Positions 1 to 5,322 of a stretch of DNA of 6,541 nt are shown piece by piece; position 1 is the first letter of the stretch; every line of letters starts with the position of its first letter. Where the stretch lies: contig CALGFH010000020.1 of assembly GCA_937881255.1 (NCBI GenBank), forward strand, positions 1 to 6,541, in the 5' to 3' direction. Origin of the DNA: an uncultured Actinomycetes bacterium. GTDB taxonomy: Bacteria; Actinomycetota; CALGFH01. The position numbers and the translations under genes were made by a program. Under the pieces are notes generated by a model, which was given only the letters and a program-made list of their open reading frames with translations, was not told the DNA's origin and did no database searches.

Positions 1-20
1 ATGGGGCGGCTCCGCGACCC

Positions 21-1019
21 CTAGGGGCCGGCCAGGTCGACGATGTTGCCGGGCGCGAACAGGTCCTGGAAGCCCTCGACGGCGGCCCGCCGGGTGGCCT
101 CGCCGGCGGTGGGGGAGAGCAGCGCCTGCTCGCCGTAGGCGGCGATGTCCTGGACCGCCCAGGCGCAGCGGTAGTAGGCGAGCAGGGCCGGGTCGGCGGT
201 CACCTGGCCGTAGCCCTCCAGGAAACTCGCCTCCTCGGACGGGCCGACCAGGCCGTGGCCGATGCCGCCGCCGACCACGAAGGTGAGATCTCGCTCCCTC
301 GGGGCCAGCACGGCCTCGTCCCAGTCGGCGATCCAGAGGCGCCCGGCGTCCTCGACCAGCACGTTCCAGGTGTGGAGGTCGGCGTGGCAGAGCACCTGGG
401 GGGCCGGGGCGGCGGCGAGCTCGCCGCCCAGGCGGTCGGCCCGGTCGGCCAGGGCGCCGATCACCGCCCGGCGGGCCTGCCAGGACGCGGCCAGCGCGCC
501 CGCGACCGGGTCGCCGGGGTCGGCGCCGGCCAGCGCGGCCTCCAGCTTCGGGAGGAGCTCGCGCCGGCTGGGGCGGTACCGCTCCCGGCCGACCAGCCGG
601 GTCAGCTCCGGGGCCGGCGGGGTGGCGTGGACCCGGGCGAGGATGGCGCCGAGCTCGCGCCACTGGGCGCTCGACAGGCCGGCCTCGGCGCCGTGGCGGG
701 CGTCCAGCATGGGGTAGAGGGCGAGCGCGAACCGGCCGGCGACCAGGTACGGCTCGCCGGCCCGGGTCGGGAGCGGCGCCAGGACCCCGGGGGTCCCCCG
801 GCGGTGGAGGTAGGCGGGGACCGCCGCGCCCGGCATGGCCGCGGTGCCGGAGCGGACCTTGAGGAACCACTCCGGCCCGTCGCCCGCCTGGACGCGGTAG
901 GCCCACGAGTCGGCGTCGTTGCCGACGGGGAGGAACCACAGCCCGGCGACCCGGATCCCGAAGCCGGCCTGGAGCGCCCCGACGATCGCGTCCTCGGCCA
1001 GGTCGGGTGGCTCACGCAT
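21..1019 (-). CDS. Aminoglycoside phosphotransferase-family kinase, APH(9) (spectinomycin kinase)-like
   Basis: A 332-residue cytoplasmic kinase of the APH/choline-kinase fold, expected to move the ATP gamma-phosphate to a hydroxyl of a small molecule. Visible motifs are the N-lobe lysine in WFLKV (K54), the Brenner catalytic loop HADLHTWN (H212, D214, N219) and the metal-binding IADWDE (D232). The segment after it (LAPRERDL, then a GGG turn), SFLEGYG near 265-271, AYYR near 281-284 and the tail FAPGNIVDLA resemble, from memory, APH(9)-Ia of Legionella, which has almost the same length (about 331 residues). Spectinomycin is therefore the best substrate guess, but many environmental members of this family have no proven substrate. 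The ATG start is supported by AGGGAG six bases upstream (1026-1031). The same frame stays open far upstream through the transporter gene, but that part is an out-of-frame shadow. Family assignment is firm; substrate is inference. Confidence 0.9.
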   Translation of the reverse strand: MREPPDLAEDAIVGALQAGFGIRVAGLWFLPVGNDADSWAYRVQAGDGPEWFLKVRSGTAAMPGAAVPAYLHRRGTPGVLAPLPTRAGEPYLVAGRFALALYPMLDARHGAEAGLSSAQWRELGAILARVHATPPAPELTRLVGRERYRPSRRELLPKLEAALAGADPGDPVAGALAASWQARRAVIGALADRADRLGGELAAAPAPQVLCHADLHTWNVLVEDAGRLWIADWDEAVLAPRERDLTFVVGGGIGHGLVGPSEEASFLEGYGQVTADPALLAYYRCAWAVQDIAAYGEQALLSPTAGEATRRAAVEGFQDLFAPGNIVDLAGP

Positions 1020-1059
1020 GACGGGCTCCCTCTCCCGCGCTCCGGATCGCGGGTGCGCG

Positions 1060-1067
1060 ATTACACT
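1060..1067. promoter_or_regulatory. Candidate overlapping divergent -10 elements
   Basis: The 78-base gap between the kinase and the small membrane peptide must hold both start signals. Its only A/T-rich stretch offers TACACT on the plus strand (1062-1067) and TGTAAT on the minus strand (1060-1065), each at a plausible distance from its start codon with a leader of about 25-35 bases. No convincing -35 hexamer lies at 17-18 bases on either side. If both are real, the two promoters would exclude each other. This is pattern reading only. Confidence 0.25.
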
Positions 1068-1097
1068 TGAGGTGGGACCGGACGTCTGGAGGTACCG

Positions 1098-1205
1098 ATG
1101 ACACTGGTCGTCAACCTGATCATCTTCGCGGGCTGGGCGCTCGTCCCGCTCGGCCTGGCCGTCCTGTTCATCAAGCTCGGGCGCCGGTTCAGCTCGTCCG
1201 GCTAG
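1098..1205 (+). CDS. Small single-pass membrane peptide (35 aa), unknown function
   Basis: A 35-codon gene, ATG to TAG. GGAGG at 1088-1092 ends five bases before the ATG and is one of the strongest ribosome sites in the window. All third codon positions but one (ACA, codon 2) are G or C, as in the neighbouring real genes. The product has a short N-terminus (MTLVVN), one hydrophobic helix at about residues 3-25 (with W13 and P17), then a basic, serine-rich tail (K26, R29, R30, SSSG). By the positive-inside rule the tail should be cytoplasmic. It is divergent from the kinase and convergent with the efflux pump: its TAG at 1203-1205 overlaps the pump's stop at 1202-1204 in the sequence CTAG. I do not recognise the family. 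It could be a small membrane protein that modulates a transporter, a toxin-like peptide or a stress peptide; nothing here decides. Genes this short are usually missed by annotation. Confidence 0.7.
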   Translation: MTLVVNLIIFAGWALVPLGLAVLFIKLGRRFSSSG

Positions 1206-2791
1206 CGGTCGTCGCCGTCGTCGCCGCTCGTGGTCACGGTGGCCAGCTCCGGTTCCTCGCCCCCGTCGGGGGTCATGGGCTCCTGGTGGCGGAGGACGAG
1301 CAGGGCGAGAATGGCCAGGGCGACGCCGATGCCGGCGGCCATGGCCGAGCTGAGCCGCATGCCGGCCACGAACGCCTCCCGGGCCGCCAGGAGCACGGCC
1401 GCGCCCAGGTCGCCGGGGAGCTGGGCGGCCGCGGCGGCGGCGCTGCCCAGGGTGTCGCGGGCCGCGGTGGCCGCCTCGGCCGGGATCCCGGGCGGGAGCC
1501 GGTCGGCCAGCTCGCTGCGGTAGATGGCGATCCCGATCGAGCCCATCACGGCGATCCCCAGGGCCCCGCCCAGCTCCGACCCGGTCTCGGAGATCCCCGA
1601 GGCCGCGCCGGCCTGCTCGGGCGGCGCCGACCCGACGATCATCTCGGTGGTCAGCCCGAACACCGGGGCCATCCCCAGCGAGGTCACCACCGACCCGGCG
1701 ACCAGGACGACCAGCCCGTCGGTGACCCCGGCCTGGGCCAGCAGCCCGAGGCCGACCGCGGCCAGGAACAGCCCGCCGCTGATCACATAGGCGGGGCGGA
1801 CGTTGTGGAGGAGCCGGGGGGCGAGCTGACTGCCGACGATGAACCCGACCGCCGAGGGCAGCGACCACAGCCCCGCCCCCAGCGGCGACAGCCCGACCAC
1901 CAATTGAAGATATTGGGCGACGAACAGGAAGTAGCCGACGGCCACGAAGATGGCCAGGAAGTTGGTGGCCAGGGCGGCGTTGAAGCGGCCCAGCCTGAAC
2001 AGCCCGACGTCGATCATCGGGTCGGGCAGGCGCCGCTGCCGGACGACGAACGCGACCCCGACCGCCAGGCCACCCACGATCGCGGCCACCGGGCCGGCGC
2101 CGAGGCCGTCCTGGGCGATCTCCTTCAGCCCGTAGATCACGGCCAGGACCGCGATCACCGACATCCCGGCCGACAGCACATCCAGCCGGCCCGCCTCCGG
2201 GTCCTTGTACTCGGGCAGGACCCGCGGCCCCAGGATGAGCAGGGCGGCCATGACCGGCAGGGCGAGCAGGAACACCGACCCCCACCAGAACAGCTCCAGC
2301 ATGGCCCCGCCCAGCACCGGCCCGATCGCCGACCCGGCCGAGAAGCTCCCGATCCAGAACCCGATGGCCACCGACCGCTGCTTGGGGTCCTGGAACATGT
2401 GGAAGATCAGCGACAGGGTCGAGGGGGCCAGGGTCGCCCCGGCGATCCCGAGCAGGGCCCGGCTGACGATCAGCGACTCGGCGTTGGGGGAGAACGCGGC
2501 CAGCAGCGACACCAGCCCGAAGGCGGTGGCCCCGATCATCAGCAGCTTCCGCCGGCCGATCCGGTCGCCAAGGGTGCCCATGGTGATCAGCGACCCGGCC
2601 ACGAAGAAGCCGTAGATGTCGATGATCCACAGCAGCTGGGCGCTGGTCGGCGCCAGGTCGGCGCTCAGGGCGGGCACGGCCAGGTGCAGCACGGTCAGGT
2701 CCATCACATAGAGCAGGCAGGCCAGGGCCAGCACGGCCAGCCCGATCCACTCGCGACGCCCGGCCTTGGCCGGTACCTCGGTCGCAGTCAC
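1202..2791 (-). CDS. DHA2-family (14-helix) MFS multidrug efflux transporter, LfrA/QacA/SmvA-like
   Basis: A 529-residue integral membrane drug:proton antiporter, expected to export cationic or amphiphilic compounds using the proton gradient. Helix 1 carries the MDLTVLHLAVP motif (30-40) with the membrane aspartate D31 typical of QacA-type pumps. LLWIIDIYGF follows (53-62), then loop motif A, GTLGDRIGRRKLL (72-84), and the antiporter motif C, GSAIGPVLGG (153-162). Length and hydrophobic pattern suit 14 helices. From memory the N-terminal third is very close to mycobacterial LfrA. A long extracytoplasmic segment near 425-465 is rich in alanine, and the C-terminus (501-529) is a soluble acidic tail. 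The start is GTG (2789-2791), the first residues being MTATEVPAK, with GAGAGG about nine bases upstream. It is divergent from ogt. LfrA, QacA and SmvA usually sit beside a TetR-type repressor; none is in this window. Family is firm; substrate range is inferred. Confidence 0.93.
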   Translation of the reverse strand: MTATEVPAKAGRREWIGLAVLALACLLYVMDLTVLHLAVPALSADLAPTSAQLLWIIDIYGFFVAGSLITMGTLGDRIGRRKLLMIGATAFGLVSLLAAFSPNAESLIVSRALLGIAGATLAPSTLSLIFHMFQDPKQRSVAIGFWIGSFSAGSAIGPVLGGAMLELFWWGSVFLLALPVMAALLILGPRVLPEYKDPEAGRLDVLSAGMSVIAVLAVIYGLKEIAQDGLGAGPVAAIVGGLAVGVAFVVRQRRLPDPMIDVGLFRLGRFNAALATNFLAIFVAVGYFLFVAQYLQLVVGLSPLGAGLWSLPSAVGFIVGSQLAPRLLHNVRPAYVISGGLFLAAVGLGLLAQAGVTDGLVVLVAGSVVTSLGMAPVFGLTTEMIVGSAPPEQAGAASGISETGSELGGALGIAVMGSIGIAIYRSELADRLPPGIPAEAATAARDTLGSAAAAAAQLPGDLGAAVLLAAREAFVAGMRLSSAMAAGIGVALAILALLVLRHQEPMTPDGGEEPELATVTTSGDDGDDR

Positions 2792-2825
2792 GTTGTCGAA
2801 CCTCTCTCAGTCGGTCGGTGCGGCC

Positions 2826-2831
2826 ACCCTA
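2826..2831 (-). promoter_or_regulatory. Candidate -10 element for the efflux pump
   Basis: On the minus strand this reads TAGGGT, matching the TANNNT form common in actinobacterial promoters. It would place a transcript start near 2819 and a leader of about 28 bases before the GTG at 2791. No recognisable -35 element lies upstream. It is the best candidate in the 144-base gap between the divergent pump and ogt genes, but it is weak. Confidence 0.28.
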
Positions 2832-2835
2832 GACG

Positions 2836-2846
2836 GTCCCTGGGAC
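2836..2846. promoter_or_regulatory. Small palindrome, possible operator
   Basis: GTCCC-T-GGGAC is a perfect five-base inverted repeat around one base, followed directly by a second imperfect one (GGAC/GTCC arms, 2843-2855). It lies where the -10/-35 spacer of the proposed pump promoter would be, a usual place for a repressor site. Short palindromes are common by chance in DNA this rich in G and C, and no regulator is encoded nearby, so the operator role is a guess. Confidence 0.2.
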
Positions 2847-2935
2847 GGCCGGTCCTGCCATCCGGGGCTGCAACCATCCCGGCCCTGGCCGTGTTCCATA
2901 GGTGAGGTACAGCCCAGCCGGCGGAGGCGACCACC

Positions 2936-3451
2936 ATGCAGCTGCACACCACCACCGTGCCCACCCCGATGGGCCCGTTCACCCTGCTGGTCGGCGACGA
3001 CGGGGTCTGCGCGGCCGGGTTCACCGGCCGGGGCGAGACCCTGCAGCGCCGCCTCGACCCGCGCCGGCGGGCGGCCCGTCTCCGGCCGGCCACCGACCCC
3101 GGCGCCGTGGCCGCCCGGGTGCTCGCCTATCTGGAGGGCGAGACCGGGGCGCTCACCGACGTCGCCGTGACCCAGCCCGGCGACCCCACCCAGCAGGCCG
3201 CCTGGTCGGCCCTGCGGACGGTGCCGGCCGGGCAGACGATCAGCTACAAGCAGCTCGGCGGCCTGGCCGGGCTGGCCGACCCGGCCACCGACCCGCTGGG
3301 CGCCCAGGCCGCCGGGGCCGCCTGCGCCAGCAACCACGTGGCCGTGATCGTGCCCTGCCACCGGGTCCTGCGGGCCGACGGCCGCCTCGGCGGCTACGGC
3401 TGGGGCACCCACCGCAAGTCCTGGCTGCTCGAGCACGAACGAGGCCACTGA
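2936..3451 (+). CDS. ogt: O6-alkylguanine-DNA alkyltransferase (Ogt/MGMT family), atypical DNA-binding motif
   Basis: A 171-residue suicide DNA repair protein of the family that moves the alkyl group from O6-alkylguanine to its own cysteine. The PCHRV active site is present (C141), followed by the family's GGYGWG turn (152-157) and the C-terminal WLLEHE helix. ISYKQL (102-107) carries the conserved tyrosine Y104, equivalent to human Tyr114. Unusually, the helix that inserts into the DNA minor groove reads GAQAAGAACASNHVAV. Q124 stands where the family has the nucleotide-flipping arginine (human Arg128), C130 replaces Met134 and H134 replaces Pro138, while N133 matches Asn137. About six extra residues (within LADPATDPL, 113-121) precede this helix. 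ATG is supported by GGAGG at 2923-2927, eight bases upstream. The gene is divergent from the efflux pump. Family is certain; full repair activity is uncertain because of the changed finger. Confidence 0.9.
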   Translation: MQLHTTTVPTPMGPFTLLVGDDGVCAAGFTGRGETLQRRLDPRRRAARLRPATDPGAVAARVLAYLEGETGALTDVAVTQPGDPTQQAAWSALRTVPAGQTISYKQLGGLAGLADPATDPLGAQAAGAACASNHVAVIVPCHRVLRADGRLGGYGWGTHRKSWLLEHERGH

Positions 3452-3481
3452 CCCGGCCGCCCGGGAGCCGGCCCGCCGGGT
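3451..3481 (+). terminator. GC-rich hairpin after ogt, possible weak terminator
   Basis: ACCCGGC (3451-3457) pairs with GCCGGGT (3475-3481), and GGCCG/CGGCC (3455-3459 with 3469-3473) forms an alternative inner stem. It starts at the last base of the ogt stop codon. There is no T-run after it, which is often so in high-GC actinobacteria. Hairpins arise easily at this base composition, so ogt and the next gene, 46 bases away, may still be co-transcribed. Confidence 0.3.
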
Positions 3482-3497
3482 CTGGCATCCTCGGGCC

Positions 3498-4700
3498 ATG
3501 GCGCGAGAGGTCACGGGTGAGGGGCGGCAGGTCCGGCTGGGGACCATCTACGCCGCCCACGGGGCCAGTCACGGGTTCGTGCTCGTCCTGCCGGCGGTGC
3601 TGGTCACCTTGCGGGCCGAGTTCGGGGCATCGTTCACCACCCTGGGCACGGTCGCGACGGTGAGCAGCATGCTCTACGGGCTGGGCGCCCTGCCGGCCGG
3701 GCTGCTGGCCGACAGGGTCGGGGCGCCGGTGCTGCTGCGGGTGTTCGCCGGCGCCTCGGCGGTGTGCTGCGTGCTGGCGGCGCTGGCCCCGGGGATCTGG
3801 TGGCTGGCCGCGGCGCTCGCCCTGCTGGGCGCGGCCGGGGCCCTCTACCACCCGTCCGGGCTGGCCGAGGTGACCCTGAACGTCCCCGGGGGTGGGCGGG
3901 AGCTCGGCATCCACGGCGGCTTCGGCAACGGCGGGACGGCCCTGGCCCCGCTGGTCGCGGGGGCGGTGGCCGCCGCCTGGAGCTGGCGGGCCAGCTACGG
4001 TCTGGCCGCCGTGGCCGCCGCCGTCCTACTGGTCGCGCTGGTCAGGCAGGTCCCGCGCGACCGGCGCCTGCCGCCCCAGGCCCAGGCGGCGGCCGGGGGG
4101 GTCGGGCGCGGCGCCCTGGCCGTGGTCATGTTCCTGGCCGCGGCCGAGGGGTTCGTGTTCCAGGGGTTCGTCACCTTCCTGCCGGCGTTCCTGGCCGAGG
4201 TCGGCGGGACCGGCCAGGCGGCCGCGGCCAGGGGCGGCGTGCTCGCGGCGGTGGTCCTGCTGCTCGGCGTCCCCGGCCAGCTCATCGGCGGCCGCCTGGC
4301 CGAGACCGACCCGCGCCGCCTGGCCCTGCGCTACGCCAGCCTGTACGCCGGGGCCGTGCTGGCCGGGCTGGCGGTCAGGGCGGCCGGCCCGACCCCGCTC
4401 GGCGTGGCCCTGGCCGGCCTGTTCAGCCTGCTGATCTTCCTCGGGCAGCCGATCACCAACCAGCTGGTCGCCCGCTCGACCCGGGCCGCCCGCCGCGGGG
4501 CCGCCTACGGGACCTACTTCTCGCTGTCGTTCGGGGTCGGCGCCCTGGCCGGGGCGGCCGGCGGGGTGGTGGCCGACCGGTCCGGGCTGGCCGCGGTGTT
4601 CGGCTTCCTCGGGCTGGTGGCCGTCGTCAACACCCTCGGCGGGCTGGCCGTGCGGGCCCTGCTCGGCCCCGGGTCGACAGCTGGGGCCCCGGCGGCCTAG
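3498..4700 (+). CDS. MFS transporter, fosmidomycin-resistance (Fsr)-like, 12-helix type
   Basis: A 400-residue membrane transporter of the major facilitator superfamily. Helix 1 begins with YAAHGASHGFVLVLPAVL (18-35). A motif-A-like loop GLLADRVG is at 68-75. GALYHPSGLAEV (114-125) and LGIHGGFGNGGTALAPLVAG (136-155) resemble the YHP-G and G-x-G segments of the Fsr group as I remember it. A hydrophilic loop with RQVPRDRRLPPQ (183-194) splits the two six-helix halves. Substrate cannot be read; drug or metabolite export is the family expectation. The ATG at 3498 has no clear Shine-Dalgarno site in the 20 bases before it, unlike the other genes here. No in-frame alternative precedes the first helix except a CTG at codon 14, so either translation is leaderless or the site is weak. 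ogt lies 46 bases upstream and osmC 47 bases downstream on the same strand. Superfamily is firm; subfamily is moderate. Confidence 0.88.
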   Translation: MAREVTGEGRQVRLGTIYAAHGASHGFVLVLPAVLVTLRAEFGASFTTLGTVATVSSMLYGLGALPAGLLADRVGAPVLLRVFAGASAVCCVLAALAPGIWWLAAALALLGAAGALYHPSGLAEVTLNVPGGGRELGIHGGFGNGGTALAPLVAGAVAAAWSWRASYGLAAVAAAVLLVALVRQVPRDRRLPPQAQAAAGGVGRGALAVVMFLAAAEGFVFQGFVTFLPAFLAEVGGTGQAAAARGGVLAAVVLLLGVPGQLIGGRLAETDPRRLALRYASLYAGAVLAGLAVRAAGPTPLGVALAGLFSLLIFLGQPITNQLVARSTRAARRGAAYGTYFSLSFGVGALAGAAGGVVADRSGLAAVFGFLGLVAVVNTLGGLAVRALLGPGSTAGAPAA

Positions 4701-4747
4701 CGTTTCGGTCGGTTGGACAACGATCGATCCATCAGGAGGATGTCGAC

Positions 4748-5194
4748 ATGGCCATGGCCGACCGCCAAGCGCACACGCTCTGGGAGGGACCGCTGATCGG
4801 CGGCAAGGGCGACACCGAGTTCGCCAGCAGCGGCATCGGCCGCTACCCGGTGACCTGGGCCGCGCGGACCGAGAGCCCCGACGGCAAGACCAGCCCCGAG
4901 GAGCTGCTCGCAGCCGCCCACGCCACCTGCTACGCGATGGCGTTCTCGCACTTCCTGGCCCAGGCCGGCAACGCGCCCGAGCGACTGCACGTCACCTCGA
5001 CCGTGTCCCTCGATCCCAAGGAGGGCGGCGGCGTCGTCGTCACCCGCTCGGCCCTGGAGGTCAACGGCGTGGTCCAGGGGTACGACCAGGACGGGTTCCA
5101 GCAGGCGGCCGAGGAGGCCGAGAAGGGCTGCCCGATCTCCAACGCCATCCGGGGCAACCTCGAGATCACCGTGAAGGCGACCCTGGAGTCCTGA
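4748..5194 (+). CDS. osmC: OsmC-family organic hydroperoxide reductase (peroxiredoxin-like)
   Basis: A 148-residue cytoplasmic thiol peroxidase, expected to act as a dimer and reduce organic hydroperoxides using two cysteines. The first cysteine is C61, after the family signature SPEELLAAAHA (49-59). The second is C128 in KGCPISNAI (126-134). R32 in the SSGIGRYPVTW segment fits the arginine and strand that OsmC contributes to the partner's active site. Length agrees with E. coli OsmC (about 143). The signature order and KGCPIS support OsmC over Ohr, though the two are close relatives. AGGAGG (4734-4739) sits eight bases before the ATG at 4748; a second in-frame ATG two codons later is less well placed. 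The frame is open upstream through the transporter gene, but only this part is the gene. It lies 47 bases after the MFS gene, so read-through is possible. The 47-base gap itself shows no strong promoter. Confidence 0.95.
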   Translation: MAMADRQAHTLWEGPLIGGKGDTEFASSGIGRYPVTWAARTESPDGKTSPEELLAAAHATCYAMAFSHFLAQAGNAPERLHVTSTVSLDPKEGGGVVVTRSALEVNGVVQGYDQDGFQQAAEEAEKGCPISNAIRGNLEITVKATLES

Positions 5195-5198
5195 CCCG

Positions 5199-5216
5199 TC
5201 GCCGCAGGGTCGGCGA
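5199..5216 (+). terminator. Hairpin after osmC, possible terminator
   Basis: TCGCCG (5199-5204) and CGGCGA (5211-5216) form a perfect six-base stem with a six-base loop, five bases after the osmC stop codon, followed by an A-rich stretch and not a T-run. A competing stem GACCC/GGGTC (5193-5197 with 5207-5211) overlaps it. Position favours a transcription end for osmC; the missing U-tract weakens the call. Confidence 0.35.
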
Positions 5217-5268
5217 AATAAGGCAGAACTACGTCAAATTGCGCATCCCTCGACGACCAGGCAGCGCT

Positions 5269-5274
5269 TAGCCT
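5269..5274 (+). promoter_or_regulatory. Candidate -10 element for the secreted repeat protein
   Basis: TAGCCT fits TANNNT and would start a transcript near 5281, leaving a leader of about 40 bases that includes GGAG at 5311-5314. Upstream of it, 5216-5240 has only about one third G+C (8 of 25), a sharp dip for this window, as expected around a promoter. No good -35 hexamer is at the standard distance. Confidence 0.25.
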
Positions 5275-5322
5275 TGCCGCGCCCGGGGCTGGTCTGTCCG
5301 CCTGCGATCTGGAGTGGGGCCA

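Noticed and set aside
1..24. Seven-codon ATG-to-TAG frame at the left edge, and the palindrome CCCCTAGGGG (18-27) at the kinase stop.
   Set aside because: Too short to support as a gene, with no upstream context in the window; a ten-base palindrome at this composition may be chance.
1020..2750. Minus-strand frame of the kinase stays open upstream for a further ~1.7 kb, suggesting a 909-residue fusion protein.
   Set aside because: The upstream part is rich in Arg, Gly and Pro with no domain, and it is a shifted frame of the clearly real efflux pump. The kinase has its own ATG with a ribosome site at 1026-1031. Stops are rare in alternate frames at this G+C.
2811..2819. TCGGTCGGT upstream of the pump also occurs at 4705-4713 upstream of osmC, suggesting a shared regulatory site.
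   Set aside because: A nine-base match built from CGGT units is expected by chance in such DNA, and the two copies are in opposite orientation relative to their genes.
1067..2905. Plus-strand open frame of 612 codons antisense to the pump.
   Set aside because: The composition (Gly, Arg, Gln, Asp, Pro, His) is typical of the complement of high-GC coding DNA, with no domain and no ribosome site. It is a shadow.
3764..4747. Upstream extension of the OsmC frame, giving a 476-residue protein.
   Set aside because: The extension overlaps the second MFS gene in a different frame and is low-complexity Arg/Gly/Pro. OsmC has a strong AGGAGG and normal family length from 4748.
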